A stretch of DNA of 64,000 nt, taken from contig NZ_BSOT01000009.1 of the NCBI RefSeq assembly GCF_030160655.1, forward strand, positions 241,046 through 305,045. Direction: 5' to 3'. Within the stretch, counting starts at the first letter, position 1. Each line of letters begins with the position of its first letter. Shown here in pieces: positions 29,923 to 41,092 of this stretch. The notes beneath the pieces are model-generated. The model was not told the origin of the DNA and did not search any database. It worked only from the letters and a program-made list of their open reading frames with translations. Made by a program: the position numbers and the translations under genes. This DNA comes from Agaribacter marinus (GTDB lineage: Bacteria; Pseudomonadota; Gammaproteobacteria; Enterobacterales; Alteromonadaceae).

Positions 29923-30429
29923 ATGAAAGTGATCAAAAAACATCAATGTATACATTCGATTTATACACTCTTGTCGTCGCTCGCACTATTTTTCGTCGTT
30001 AATGTTGCCTTTGCTAGTGATCAAAAAAACACTTCATTTAAAATGTCAGAGCATGCTGAAATCTCTCAAAACTGGTCTAGGGAAACATTCAAGTTTGCTA
30101 AAACTGGTGCAGCCTACTTTACTATTTTTAATACTCACCACGCGTCGACACTAGTGCTTAGCCACGCGGCAGTTGACCAAAACATCGCGTCAATGGTGCA
30201 AATACATGAAACAGTTATGGAAGACGAAATAATGAGCATGATGGAGGTTGAAACAGGCGTAAAAATCTTACCGCAACAAACAGTAAATTTTTTACCCGGA
30301 GGTAAGCATCTCATGTTTATGGGATTAGAGAAGCCATTTACCAAAGGTGACAGTGTTTCAGTTGTTTTGCATTTCGAAGACGGTTCTTCACTGCCAATAG
30401 AATTACCTGTCGTAGATGTTCGACAATAG
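29923..30429 (+). CDS. PCu(A)C-type periplasmic copper chaperone
   Basis: A 168-residue exported protein (signal peptide about 1-32) of the PCu(A)C/DUF461 family, which carries Cu(I) to cytochrome oxidase or other periplasmic targets. The metal motif is visible as His in 'VQIHETVM', several Met ('MSMMEVE'), and 'GGKHLMFMGL' with the final His-X-X-Met pattern. AGGAG precedes the ATG. It is followed by a PQQ-type dehydrogenase gene on the same strand. No Sco or oxidase gene lies in the window. Confidence 0.88.
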   Translation: MKVIKKHQCIHSIYTLLSSLALFFVVNVAFASDQKNTSFKMSEHAEISQNWSRETFKFAKTGAAYFTIFNTHHASTLVLSHAAVDQNIASMVQIHETVMEDEIMSMMEVETGVKILPQQTVNFLPGGKHLMFMGLEKPFTKGDSVSVVLHFEDGSSLPIELPVVDVRQ

Positions 30430-30513
30430 TTTCTTGGCGTTTACTCGAACGTTTTGACCCATGTTTCTACAATTTTCGTACTTATGCTCGGTCATAGAAT
30501 ATAAGGGAAAACC

Positions 30514-31617
30514 ATGTTAAAACTGATATTTTCTGGAATTGTTACAAGTTCCTTTCTACTTATTACTACATCTATAAGTCAGGCAGCAATTAAGGTTACT
30601 GAGTTAGCCTCAGGCCTGGAGCATCCGTGGGGGATCGCTTTTTTGCCCAACGGTGATGCTCTAATTACTGAACGAGCGGGTGGTTTACGTAAATTAAGTA
30701 AAAACAATGAGCTTAGCGCCCCTATTCTTGGCTTACCTGACGCGGTGGCGAAAGGTCAAGGCGGGACGCTCGGCCTTGCTATAAGTCCTAATTATGATAA
30801 AGACAAACTAGTCTATGTTTGTGTTAATGTTGAACGGGATAACGAATGGGGCAGTGAAGTTCACGCTGGGATGTTTGACGGTCAGTCTTTACAAGATACC
30901 AAACCTGTATTTATTGCTTTGCCTAAAGCAAAAAGCAACTATCATTTTGGATGTCGAGTAGTGTTTGATAACACAGGGCATCTATATGTGTCATTAGGTG
31001 ATAGAGGTGGCTTTAAAGACGATGCACAGAGCACTGATAACCACTACGGCACGGTCGTTAGAATAACATCAGAGGGCAAAGTACCAAGTGATAATCCTTT
31101 TGTAAGTGGCACTGCGCCAGAAGTATACACTTATGGTCATCGTAATGTGCAAGGTATGGTAAAACACCCGACAACGGGAGCAATCTGGACTCATGAACAC
31201 GGGCCAAAAGGTGGAGATGAAGTCAATATATTGTCTAAAGGCAATAACTACGGTTGGCCCTCCATTACCTATGGGGTTAATTACGACGGTTCCATTATCT
31301 CAGAGGAAACCAAAGCTGACAGTATGGAGCAACCGCTTAAATATTGGGTCCCCTCTTTTGCTCCTTCAGGCATGACCTTTTATTCAGGGAGTGAGTTTCC
31401 AGAATGGAAAAATAATCTTTTTATAGGTTCCTTAAAAGATAGATACTTAAAACGTTTAGTCGTTGAAGATGGAAAAATCATCAGTGAAGAAAATCTGCTG
31501 GCAGAGCGTGATGAAAGAATCCGGGATGTAGCGCAAGCACCCGACGGAAGTTTGTATGTACTCACTGACTCTACGGATGGCAAGATATTGCGCTTATCAA
31601 GTGCAGACGACAAATAG
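30514..31617 (+). CDS. PQQ-dependent soluble aldose sugar dehydrogenase
   Basis: A 367-residue exported six-bladed propeller enzyme of the GSDH family (YliI/Asd type), which oxidises aldoses in the periplasm using PQQ. A signal peptide (about 1-24) is followed by 'LEHPWGIAFLPNGDALITERAG', the catalytic-region 'YHFGCRVVFD' and 'LGDRGG', 'YGHRNVQGM' near 210, and 'HGPKGGDEVNIL', all family hallmarks. PQQ synthesis genes are not present here, so the cofactor must come from elsewhere. A probable terminator follows. Confidence 0.92.
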   Translation: MLKLIFSGIVTSSFLLITTSISQAAIKVTELASGLEHPWGIAFLPNGDALITERAGGLRKLSKNNELSAPILGLPDAVAKGQGGTLGLAISPNYDKDKLVYVCVNVERDNEWGSEVHAGMFDGQSLQDTKPVFIALPKAKSNYHFGCRVVFDNTGHLYVSLGDRGGFKDDAQSTDNHYGTVVRITSEGKVPSDNPFVSGTAPEVYTYGHRNVQGMVKHPTTGAIWTHEHGPKGGDEVNILSKGNNYGWPSITYGVNYDGSIISEETKADSMEQPLKYWVPSFAPSGMTFYSGSEFPEWKNNLFIGSLKDRYLKRLVVEDGKIISEENLLAERDERIRDVAQAPDGSLYVLTDSTDGKILRLSSADDK

Positions 31618-31659
31618 TGTTGCTACTGCAATGCCATATTGTAACGACGATATAAATAC

Positions 31660-31690
31660 ACGCATGCTCAGGGGGGGATATGCGTTTTTG
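31660..31690 (+). terminator. Putative terminator after the aldose dehydrogenase
   Basis: A 6-bp stem (ACGCAT / ATGCGT) with a 14-base loop containing seven G's is followed by TTTTTGTGTTT. The stem is short, so the call is moderate. Confidence 0.5.
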
Positions 31691-31697
31691 TGTTTGC

Positions 31698-32015
31698 TTA
31701 TATGTCGAGCTTGCCTTGGATTATATCTTTAAACATAACCCAATCCCCAATTAAACTGTACAGTGGATAGGTAAATGTGGCTGGACGATTTTTTTCAAAG
31801 AAAAAATGTCCGACCCACGCAAAGCCATAGCCTATAACAGGTAGTAACCAAAGTAGCATGTATGATGACTTCAATATTGCGACGAAAATAAGTGTGATTA
31901 CGAGGCATGATCCCGCAAAATGTAAGCGACGACAGTTCAAGTTTTGGTGTTCGGACAAGTAGTAAGGATAAAACTCTTTGAAGGAATTGAATTTTTTAGA
32001 CATATTACCGACCAT
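31698..32015 (-). CDS. DUF962/Mpo1-like membrane protein
   Basis: A small protein (105 residues, or 101 from the second ATG at residue 5). 'FYPYYLSEHQNLNCRRLHFAGS' and 'GYGFAWVGHFFFEKNRPATFTYPLYSLIGDW' are characteristic of the DUF962 family; the yeast member Mpo1 is an iron-dependent dioxygenase acting on 2-hydroxy fatty acids, and the conserved His residues (SEH, RRLH, GH) fit that. Two hydrophobic segments (about 32-66) suggest membrane association. The bacterial function is not known. It is convergent with the dehydrogenase gene. Confidence 0.85.
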   Translation of the reverse strand: MVGNMSKKFNSFKEFYPYYLSEHQNLNCRRLHFAGSCLVITLIFVAILKSSYMLLWLLPVIGYGFAWVGHFFFEKNRPATFTYPLYSLIGDWVMFKDIIQGKLDI

Positions 32016-32198
32016 GGGTTCGTTGACAGACGAATGGGCTGCTCTTGAAACAAATAACTACTTCTTTGGTAGTATATTATTTGTGTTTATATTTAACAAT
32101 ATTTTAACAATGAGTAAAATATTACATCGGCTGTTGTAAATCATCAAATTGTCGCCATAATCGAGAATAGAAATTTGTTGAATATTGAATGCTAACTT

Positions 32199-33047
32199 AT
32201 GTCAGAAAATGTAGTAGAACTTACAGTAGAAAACTTTAACGATGTGATAGTCGACGGCAGTCAGTCTGCGCTAGTGGCAGTGTATTTTTATGCACCTTGG
32301 GATGAGCCTTCAATGGAAATGCTCCCAAATGTTCAAGCACTTGCACAAGGCAATACCGAGCATCTTACCTTAGCTTTGGTCAACTGTGAGGAACAGCAAC
32401 AAATAACTGCGCAATTTGGCGTCAGGGGCTTGCCAACAATAATGCTGGTGAAAGAAGGGCAACCAATTGACGGCGCTGCAGGCCCCCAAGATAGCGAACA
32501 ACTAAAAGCACTATTTGACAAACATTTACCTAAACCTGAAGAGGGTATGTTGTTGCAAGCCGCCCAGCTAATTGAAGCGCATGACTATCAGCAGGCATAT
32601 ACATACGCAAAGCAAGCTTTTGATTTAAATACCGATTGGATTGACGCAAGGTTTGCGCTTGCAGATTGTACGATAGAACTTGGGCAAGTAGATGCTGCGA
32701 AAGCGTTGCTAGCACCGGTGACAATGGTTGACCAAGATGCACGTTATCAAGTCATCTTAGGCAAAATTGAACTGGCAGAAAAAGCAGCGGAATCACCTGA
32801 ATTAATTGAATTGCAGACTAAGTTAGATGCAGACCCTGAGAATGATGAAATAAAACTGCATTTAGCTATACAGTTGCAGCAAGCACATAAAGTTGAGCAA
32901 GCCTTGGATTTACTTTTGAGTATTTTGCGTAAAGACATGGGATTTGGTGACGCAAAAAAAATTACCTTAGATACTATCAATGCATTACCTGATGGCGAGC
33001 CTTTAAAGTCAGTATATCGCCGAAAGATATATAGCTTATTGTATTAG
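32199..33047 (+). CDS. CnoX/YbbN-like thioredoxin-fold co-chaperone
   Basis: A 282-residue protein with an N-terminal thioredoxin fold (about 5-110) and a C-terminal TPR-like helical region (about 115-280). In E. coli CnoX transfers clients to DnaK and GroEL under oxidative stress. The active-site position reads 'YAPWDEPSMEM', with no cysteines, so redox catalysis is not possible, while the cis-Pro loop 'FGVRGLPTIMLV' is kept. A protein-holding role is the likely function. It is followed by a DUF2065 gene and purA. Confidence 0.85.
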   Translation: MSENVVELTVENFNDVIVDGSQSALVAVYFYAPWDEPSMEMLPNVQALAQGNTEHLTLALVNCEEQQQITAQFGVRGLPTIMLVKEGQPIDGAAGPQDSEQLKALFDKHLPKPEEGMLLQAAQLIEAHDYQQAYTYAKQAFDLNTDWIDARFALADCTIELGQVDAAKALLAPVTMVDQDARYQVILGKIELAEKAAESPELIELQTKLDADPENDEIKLHLAIQLQQAHKVEQALDLLLSILRKDMGFGDAKKITLDTINALPDGEPLKSVYRRKIYSLLY

Positions 33048-33062
33048 ATTATTGGCGCAAAG

Positions 33063-33254
33063 ATGACAATTGACACTCTGATATTGGCGATTTGTTTTGT
33101 GCTTATCCTTGAGGGCCTTGGCCCCTTACTTATACCAAATAAATGGCAAGTGTTGTTGAAAGATATGGCTGCTCAATCACCCAATGTGCTCAGACGTATT
33201 GGGGGATTGTTAGTTGTGACGGGCAGTGTAATCTTGTGGTTTATATTGTTTTGA
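33063..33254 (+). CDS. DUF2065 (YjeT-like) small membrane protein
   Basis: A 63-residue protein with two hydrophobic helices (about 3-22 and 43-62) around a short loop 'PNKWQVLLKDMAAQSPNVLRRIGG', the DUF2065 pattern. In many gammaproteobacteria it sits between hflC and purA; here purA follows but hflKC is absent, replaced by the CnoX-like gene 15 bp upstream. Function unknown. Confidence 0.87.
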   Translation: MTIDTLILAICFVLILEGLGPLLIPNKWQVLLKDMAAQSPNVLRRIGGLLVVTGSVILWFILF

Positions 33255-33287
33255 TATATTTCTGCAATAAGTAAGACGAAAATTCCA

Positions 33288-34645
<1,358 letters not shown>

Positions 34646-34697
34646 CGCGACTGGCGACTAGCATTCTTGAAAATGCTTTCAACAGATTAATGGGTAA

Positions 34698-34728
34698 ACG
34701 GCTATAGACTTTATCTATGGCCGTTTTT
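34698..34728 (+). terminator. Rho-independent terminator of purA
   Basis: An 11-bp stem (34698-34708 with 34714-34724, one wobble) with a 5-base loop is followed by a run of T's. Confidence 0.88.
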
Positions 34729-34779
34729 ATTATGTCTTCAATACTTTAACGATTTTTGTAATTTAAGGCGTAATAACGT

Positions 34780-36180
34780 ATGAGTAATGAAGGCAATGAC
34801 AATGTGGCACCACGGTCCATCCCTTCTACTGTATCAACACATCAACGTTACTTTGCGACGGGCGTTACCAAAGAGATTGACTGGCGACTTAAGCAGTTAA
34901 AGGCATTACAACGACTTATTCGGGAAAATGAAGTCGTTATTTCCGAGGCTCTCTCTTTCGACTTGGGCAAAGGGAAGCACGAGGCCTATCTAACCGAAAT
35001 AGGTTTTGTGTTATCTGATATTAAGCTGGCGCTTAAAAAACTGTCGCAATGGCATAAGCCTATAAGAGTTGGTTCACCATTGGTGGCATTTCCAGCGAAA
35101 AGTTATATGTTACCTGAGCCTCTTGGTTGTGCACTGATAATCGGCGCTTGGAATTATCCTATACAGTTAACCTTGAGCCCGCTTGTTGCAGGGATTGCTG
35201 CGGGTAATTGTGCCGTAATTAAGCCTTCTGAGTTGGCGACAAATACTAGTCGACTACTGGCGAAATTGATCCCAAACTATCTAGATGCAGAGGCTTTCAG
35301 TGTTGTTGAAGGGGGAAAAGGTGAAACTCAGGCACTCTTAGCTTGCCAATTTGACAAGATCTTTTATACGGGGGGCGAAGCTGTAGGGAAAATAGTAATG
35401 ACGGCTGCTGCAAAATTTCTTACGCCAGTAACGCTTGAACTCGGCGGTAAAAGCCCCTGTATTGTTGATGCAAGCGCAAATATTGAAATTGCCGCAAGTC
35501 GCATTGTATGGGGTAAGTTCATGAATGCAGGGCAAACATGTGTTGCACCAGATTATTTGTTGGTCCAACGATCAATAAAGCAGCCCTTATTAGACGCAAT
35601 TATTAGACAGATTGAACGGCAATACGGAAAAAATCCTTTACAAAATAAGGACTATGGACGTGTAATAAATGAGCGTCATTTTGAGCGTTTACGTAGTTAT
35701 TTAGCTGGACAGAATATCGTTTGGGGTGGAAATAGCGCAAAGGCGGAAAAATTCATCGAACCGACAATTGTACTTAACCCAGACTCAGAAAGTAAATTGA
35801 TGCAAGACGAAATATTTGGCCCTATCTTACCTATACTCTGCATGGACTCTGGCGACGATATGCTTGAGTACGCCTCAAATCGACCAAAACCACTCGCTGC
35901 ATACTTATTTACACAAGATGAAGATGTTGAAAAGAAATTTGTACAACGTATTAGTGCCGGTAATATGTGTATTAATGATACAAATTTGTTCATGGTGAAT
36001 CACAATTTAGCCTTTGGCGGTGTCGGTGCGAGCGGCATGGGGCAATATCATGGCAAACACGGTTTTGACTGTTTTAGCCATTACAAATCGGTTATGTCAC
36101 GTAGTAATAAATTTGAAGTTAGTTTGCGATACGCGCCATTTTCGAGGGTCAAATCATACCTCTTAAAAAAACTGCTCTAA
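34780..36180 (+). CDS. Aldehyde dehydrogenase (class 3 / coniferyl-aldehyde type)
   Basis: A 466-residue NAD(P)-dependent aldehyde dehydrogenase. Motifs: 'IGAWNYPIQLTLSPLVAGIAAGN', here split as IGAWNYPIQL and TLSPLVAGIAAGN near 112-135; 'YTGGEAVGKIV' near 192; 'TLELGGKSPCIVD' with the general-base Glu near 220; and the catalytic Cys in 'NAGQTCVAPDY' near 253. The C-terminal basic hydrophobic tail ('FSRVKSYLLKKLL') recalls membrane-associated fatty-aldehyde dehydrogenases. Substrate is uncertain; a long-chain or aromatic aldehyde is plausible. It stands alone. Confidence 0.92.
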   Translation: MSNEGNDNVAPRSIPSTVSTHQRYFATGVTKEIDWRLKQLKALQRLIRENEVVISEALSFDLGKGKHEAYLTEIGFVLSDIKLALKKLSQWHKPIRVGSPLVAFPAKSYMLPEPLGCALIIGAWNYPIQLTLSPLVAGIAAGNCAVIKPSELATNTSRLLAKLIPNYLDAEAFSVVEGGKGETQALLACQFDKIFYTGGEAVGKIVMTAAAKFLTPVTLELGGKSPCIVDASANIEIAASRIVWGKFMNAGQTCVAPDYLLVQRSIKQPLLDAIIRQIERQYGKNPLQNKDYGRVINERHFERLRSYLAGQNIVWGGNSAKAEKFIEPTIVLNPDSESKLMQDEIFGPILPILCMDSGDDMLEYASNRPKPLAAYLFTQDEDVEKKFVQRISAGNMCINDTNLFMVNHNLAFGGVGASGMGQYHGKHGFDCFSHYKSVMSRSNKFEVSLRYAPFSRVKSYLLKKLL

Positions 36181-36219
36181 GCTCAGCAGTGCTTAGATAT
36201 TTTATTAAATTAATAATCT

Positions 36220-37593
36220 TTAAAAGACCACTAAACCAGCTATCGCATATAATGCTACTGTTACCCCGCCGACCGCTAATGCGTAGGGTAACTGTGTTTT
36301 AACATGGGTTAACAAATCACAGCCGGCTGCCAAGGACGAAATAGCAGTTGTATCTGATAGTGGAGAACAATGATCGCCAAAAATACCGCCACCTAATATA
36401 GCTGCTAACACTAATTGCGGCGGTAAACCTAGTGTTTGTACAAGCGGCATACCTATCGGAATTAAAATCGCGAAAGTACCCCAAGATGTCCCCGTGGTAA
36501 ATGACATTATCGCACCGGCGATGAATAGTGCAGGTAATATTAAGAACATTGGTAAGTGTTCACCGACCAATCCAGCGACAAAGACCCCTGTGCCTAACAC
36601 TTTTAAACTGGCTCCCAAGGTAATAGACAACAGTACAATGGTGACTAAAGGCAATAATTCGCTCATACCATTGAAGCCAATTTTCATCGCACTTTTGTGT
36701 GTTTCTTTGCCATTGGTTATTAACATCAGGTAGCCGACGATACACGCTATGAAGGTAGCGTAGAGAACAGATCGACTGCCGCTTCCACTGCTTAAGTTAC
36801 CATCACCTGTCCACCACATAAAATACAAGGTGCCAAAAATCATGATGCCTAAGGGAATGATCATAAATCTGGATTTTGATGCTTTGGGTATGTCGATATG
36901 GTTATCTATTCGCTCGAGGTCAATTTCCGCCTGTTTCATCGGGCCATGCACGTTGTCTGTAAAAATTGTATAGGCGACAACGAGTAAGGTTAACAAAGCA
37001 TAAAAGTTAAACGGTACGGATGACCAAAGCATCACAAGTGCATTTTCTTCCAGCTCATAAGCACTCAGCAAACTCAGAATATATGCTCCCCAACCATTGA
37101 GTAGTATGAGTATACAAATTGGCGCTGATGTAGAGTCGATGACATACGCTAGTCGCGCGCGGCTCATCTTATATTTATCAAATAGTCCCCTAGCCATTAT
37201 GCCCGACGATAATACGCTTAGATTTGATTCAATAAATACGACGATACCTGTAAACATGGTAATGCCACCAGCTTTGCGCTTACTAGATGCAATGCCAGAA
37301 TTAACTAATTTAGAGACTACGGCGTTGACGCCGCCAGAGTCACGAATAAAAGCGAGTAAAGCGCCCACTAATAAACTGAATATTAAGATTCTTGCGTTGC
37401 CTGCGCCTTGCACCGTCGATACTACTCTATCGATTGAATTGATTGGGGCTAGAAGGAGTGAAGTGTCTGCGGTGTTCAACGCCAACAGTAATTCTGTTGA
37501 AACCAATGCTACAAGTAAGCCTAGGATGACTTCTTTTTTCCAGAGGACAATTGCGATGGCAATTATTGGTGGAAGTATACTTAACCAATCCAA
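36220..37593 (-). CDS. NhaC-family sodium-coupled carrier
   Basis: A 457-residue inner-membrane protein with about 11 hydrophobic helices and family signatures 'FIESNLSVLSSG', 'TSAPICILILLNGWGAY', 'FTTGTSWGTFAILIPIG', and 'GGGIFGDHCSPLSDTT'. NhaC-like proteins include Na+/H+ antiporters and carriers of small acids. The start is a TTG with AAAGGA 7 bases upstream; no ATG is available nearby. It is the last gene of the alr-symporter-murQ-amidase operon, 20 bp after the amidase fusion gene. That context suggests export or uptake of an amino acid or peptide from cell-wall turnover, or ion balance for the sodium symporter; this is inference. Confidence 0.88.
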   Translation of the reverse strand: MDWLSILPPIIAIAIVLWKKEVILGLLVALVSTELLLALNTADTSLLLAPINSIDRVVSTVQGAGNARILIFSLLVGALLAFIRDSGGVNAVVSKLVNSGIASSKRKAGGITMFTGIVVFIESNLSVLSSGIMARGLFDKYKMSRARLAYVIDSTSAPICILILLNGWGAYILSLLSAYELEENALVMLWSSVPFNFYALLTLLVVAYTIFTDNVHGPMKQAEIDLERIDNHIDIPKASKSRFMIIPLGIMIFGTLYFMWWTGDGNLSSGSGSRSVLYATFIACIVGYLMLITNGKETHKSAMKIGFNGMSELLPLVTIVLLSITLGASLKVLGTGVFVAGLVGEHLPMFLILPALFIAGAIMSFTTGTSWGTFAILIPIGMPLVQTLGLPPQLVLAAILGGGIFGDHCSPLSDTTAISSLAAGCDLLTHVKTQLPYALAVGGVTVALYAIAGLVVF

Positions 37594-37613
37594 GGTAGTT
37601 TCCTTTTATTCTG

Positions 37614-40076
37614 TTATTTTTTATTGTGCAGAATTGCTTCGTAAATCAGGGTCATTACGTCCCCATATTTACCCGTTGCAAATCTGTCGCCTACAAATTC
37701 AATATTGTCTAGCGTCCCGTCAATGGGGCTGTGTTTTTTATTCGTAAGTAATACGATGGCTAAATCTGCGCTCGGATCTATCACCACTACAGTACCCGTC
37801 GACCCAGTATGTCCATATGCCTGTGGCGACGCATAAGCACCAAAATGTAATGCTGAGCTATTGTCTGTATTCAGTTGCCAGCCAAGACCATAATGGCTTT
37901 TTGCGAACGTTGGGGCTGTAAAACGTGTTAACGTCGAATTATCAAAAATCTTGACCTTGTCGTAGCCACCGCCATTAAGCATTAGCTGTGACAATACGGC
38001 CAAATCATGTGTATTTGAAAATAAACCTGCGTGGCCAGCAACGCCTTGCATGGCGTAAAATGCTTTCTCATCATACACCTCACCTTGAAGTGTATATTCT
38101 CGTACGTTATCGAAATGTACCCTGCCATCTAGTGTATTGCCAGCTAACGCTGTCGCAGCAATCGTACTTGTATCAATCCCTTTGTGTTTAGGGTTAAAGG
38201 CCGTATTGCTTAAACCTAAGGGGGCATAAATTTCGTTTTCTACAAAATCATCGAGTGATTTACCTGTTATACGCTCGACTAATAAACCCAAAATCATAAA
38301 GTTTGTGTCGTTATAAGCCTGCTCTGTTTTATTACTTACCTCTGGCGCTAGTGCTGTCAGTAGTAATTCTGAGGTAAATAGCTTCTTCTGGGAAAAGAAA
38401 TGTTCCCCTAATGAGTTATCACGTTTATATATCTGAATATCCACAATGTGGCCCGATGTATGGCTCAGCAGATCTTCAACGGTATGCGCTCTTTTGCCCG
38501 CGCCCATGTATTCCGGCAAGTAGCGGTGCACCGGAGAGTTCAATTGTAATTTTTGTTCTGAGACAAGTTTCATTACCGCAAGTGTTGTGGCGAAAGTTTT
38601 TGTATTTTCGGCGAGGTCAAACAATGTATCAGTTGACATAGACCTTGCTTGCTTTATTTGGTCGCCTTGCGAGTCATAGCGTGTCTTGAAGCCATATGCC
38701 GTATTTTTAATAATTCGCCCGTCTTTAATAACTAACAAACTTGCACCTGGAAACCCATTTTTAATGTCCTTGTTGATGAGCTCGTCAACGGCTGCAAAGT
38801 CGTAGGGCGAATTGCCATATTCAGACAAGGTAGGGTAGTTGATGCTTATGTTGACAGCGCTATTTACTGGCAAGATATTGTCTACTTTTAATGTATTGGT
38901 GCCATTAACTGTGCGCTTCTGCAAGTTGTAGCGGTATTGGGTTTCTACAAAGGGTTGAGTAATATTTAGTTTTTCACCGTTGATGAATATATCGGCGTAT
39001 TGCGCATTTTCCGGCTCTATCGTGATTTCGCCTTGGCCAATATAAGACTTAAATGACCGCCTATTGTTTGCAACAGTTAGATTATCTGTAGTCGATAGTG
39101 AGAATTGTGAAGCGATTTGACTATGTCGATTTAAATGTGCGCTTTGTTGATAAGAGGAATCTGTATTTTGTTCAAGTGCGAGTGCTCGATTATATCGAGC
39201 GTATAGGTTTTCAAGTTTTTTAGGAAAGTACTTTTCAAGTAAAGCAAACACCGCTGCTGTGGTGCTCGCATCGCCGGTGCCACTTACTTGCCAAGGCAAG
39301 AAGTGCATTTGAAATGCGGCGATCGTATCTGTTGTTTGTTGATCCGCAACACCTGTTTCGTCGATCCTGTACCCATAAGCACTTAATGCACTTTGCAAGA
39401 GGGATGTATCAACAGGATATTTAGAAAATTTATGCCAATATTTCGCCAGGGTTTGCCTGTCATACCAAGCACCAACGCCGGCTTCGTAGAGCTGATACCA
39501 AGGAAAGCGTGGACCTGGGTCGTGTTTTCTTGATGGCGCAATATCGGAGTGGCCAACAACTGCTGTTGGAGAAATATCAGGATGTCGTTCTAGTATATCT
39601 TTACTTAAGGCGACTAGTAATTCGATCTGTTTTGGTTCGAAATCAGGGTATGTGCACAATTTATCATGGCTATACAATGCTAATCGGTGAGGGGCTTCGT
39701 TCTCCATACATTCAGGTATATTGACAATTTCTATCCCTATCGACGTATCGTTTAGGCCCGTTCTACCTTGCCAATAGCTCACACCAGCGTGCCACGCACG
39801 TAGTTCATCTTCTACCAATTGATATATCTCTAACTTATCATTCGGATACGATGGGTCATTGCTCTGAGGGATTAGGTAGTGACTACTTACATACCCTTCA
39901 TTGACTAATAGATCTATTGACGTGGCATAATCTACCGCAGTAAAGTGCATGACTAATGACTTTACCCTAAAACTAGAATTTTCAGATACAAGTGTTTTAT
40001 AGCGTAGCGTGGAGCAAGCCGTTAGGATGATACACAAAAGGCAAATAATGCCAATTTTTTTGCTCAACAGTCGCAT
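37614..40076 (-). CDS. Fusion of AmiD-like N-acetylmuramoyl-L-alanine amidase and YfeW-like serine hydrolase domain, lipoprotein
   Basis: An 820-residue lipoprotein (lipobox 'LTAC', Cys21). Residues 35-215 form an amidase_2 domain with zinc ligands His44, His176 and Asp186 and Glu116 in 'IGIEIVN'. A peptidoglycan-binding domain follows (about 222-285), then a linker and a beta-rich YfeW-type insert (about 340-420). Residues 428-815 are a beta-lactamase/PBP4B (YfeW)-like hydrolase. Its nucleophile motif SxxK reads Glu490-Asn-Thr-Lys493 (codon GAA), so the catalytic Ser is absent, while 'AYNDTN' and 'GHTGSTG' are kept. In E. coli yfeW is linked to murQ; here the fusion lies between murQ and an NhaC carrier. 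The amidase should work; the hydrolase domain may be a binding domain. Confidence 0.92.
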   Translation of the reverse strand: MRLLSKKIGIICLLCIILTACSTLRYKTLVSENSSFRVKSLVMHFTAVDYATSIDLLVNEGYVSSHYLIPQSNDPSYPNDKLEIYQLVEDELRAWHAGVSYWQGRTGLNDTSIGIEIVNIPECMENEAPHRLALYSHDKLCTYPDFEPKQIELLVALSKDILERHPDISPTAVVGHSDIAPSRKHDPGPRFPWYQLYEAGVGAWYDRQTLAKYWHKFSKYPVDTSLLQSALSAYGYRIDETGVADQQTTDTIAAFQMHFLPWQVSGTGDASTTAAVFALLEKYFPKKLENLYARYNRALALEQNTDSSYQQSAHLNRHSQIASQFSLSTTDNLTVANNRRSFKSYIGQGEITIEPENAQYADIFINGEKLNITQPFVETQYRYNLQKRTVNGTNTLKVDNILPVNSAVNISINYPTLSEYGNSPYDFAAVDELINKDIKNGFPGASLLVIKDGRIIKNTAYGFKTRYDSQGDQIKQARSMSTDTLFDLAENTKTFATTLAVMKLVSEQKLQLNSPVHRYLPEYMGAGKRAHTVEDLLSHTSGHIVDIQIYKRDNSLGEHFFSQKKLFTSELLLTALAPEVSNKTEQAYNDTNFMILGLLVERITGKSLDDFVENEIYAPLGLSNTAFNPKHKGIDTSTIAATALAGNTLDGRVHFDNVREYTLQGEVYDEKAFYAMQGVAGHAGLFSNTHDLAVLSQLMLNGGGYDKVKIFDNSTLTRFTAPTFAKSHYGLGWQLNTDNSSALHFGAYASPQAYGHTGSTGTVVVIDPSADLAIVLLTNKKHSPIDGTLDNIEFVGDRFATGKYGDVMTLIYEAILHNKK

Positions 40077-40174
40077 ATTAATGTTCTTTTTATTCTGGTT
40101 GTTCTTGATGTTGCTGTGTTTAAATTAAGTTGGCTGTAGTTATCATCAGCAAATAACTGAATAAACGCAAGCAC

Positions 40175-41092
40175 TTAATGCTTGCTTAGCACAGTATTGA
40201 GTTTACCTTTGTGTTGGTCTAGTAGTTTACTGGCAGTGTCAGCATCATTGCCGGTCAAAATCATCAATATCGCCAACTTGGCTTTATTTTGGGCTTTTCT
40301 TAAGGCATCCTCTGCTACTGTTTGCTCGCATTGCGTTGCTTGCATCACAATACGCGTTGCACGTGCCACTAGTTTTTCGTTAGTGGCATTTACGTCCACC
40401 ATTAGATTTTGATATACCTTGCCAATCTTAACCATGCTTGCGGTGCTTATCGTGTTTAAAACAAGTTTTTGCGCAGTTCCAGACTTCATTCTAGTTGAGC
40501 CAGTTAAACACTCTGCACCGACAGTGACACAAATACCAATCTCTGCAACCTCAAGTAGCGGGGCATTAGGGTTACATACGACACAGGCCGTATGACAACC
40601 TAAGGTATTTGCATAGTGTAAACCGCCAATAACATAAGGCGTTCTGCCTGATGCGGCAATACCGATAACCATATCATGTTTGCTAAGCGATATGGCTTTC
40701 AAATCTTCTGCGCCTGCATGCTTATCGTCCTCTGCGCCTTCCACAGCATGAATTAACGCACGTTCGCCACCGGCGATTAGTCCCACAACCATATCATCAG
40801 GTACACTGAACGTAGGTCTGCATTCAACGGCATCTAATACGCCTAGTCGGCCGCTAGTGCCCGCACCCATATATATTAGTCTGCCGCCTTTTTCGAAACT
40901 TTCGGTACATAAGTCGACGACCTTTGTGATTTGCGGCAATGCGGCTTCTACCGCGATTGCGACTTTTTTATCTTCATCATTAATGGTTTTTACTAAGTGA
41001 GCTGTGCTTAGTTGATCAAGTGTCATTGTATTGGGGTTGCGCCCCTCAGAGATAAGCTTATCCAGCTCGTCAATTAGTGTATATTTATTCAT
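40175..41092 (-). CDS. murQ: N-acetylmuramic acid 6-phosphate etherase
   Basis: A 305-residue SIS-fold lyase that splits MurNAc-6-phosphate into GlcNAc-6-phosphate and D-lactate in cell-wall recycling. Signatures are '[27 protein letters not shown]' (about 66-92, quoted as two parts: [15 protein letters not shown] and [12 protein letters not shown]), '[15 protein letters not shown]', and '[17 protein letters not shown]'. The ATG directly follows the TAA of the symporter gene, so translation is coupled. An MurNAc kinase or AnmK is needed to supply its substrate and is not in the window. Confidence 0.97.
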   Translation of the reverse strand: MNKYTLIDELDKLISEGRNPNTMTLDQLSTAHLVKTINDEDKKVAIAVEAALPQITKVVDLCTESFEKGGRLIYMGAGTSGRLGVLDAVECRPTFSVPDDMVVGLIAGGERALIHAVEGAEDDKHAGAEDLKAISLSKHDMVIGIAASGRTPYVIGGLHYANTLGCHTACVVCNPNAPLLEVAEIGICVTVGAECLTGSTRMKSGTAQKLVLNTISTASMVKIGKVYQNLMVDVNATNEKLVARATRIVMQATQCEQTVAEDALRKAQNKAKLAILMILTGNDADTASKLLDQHKGKLNTVLSKH

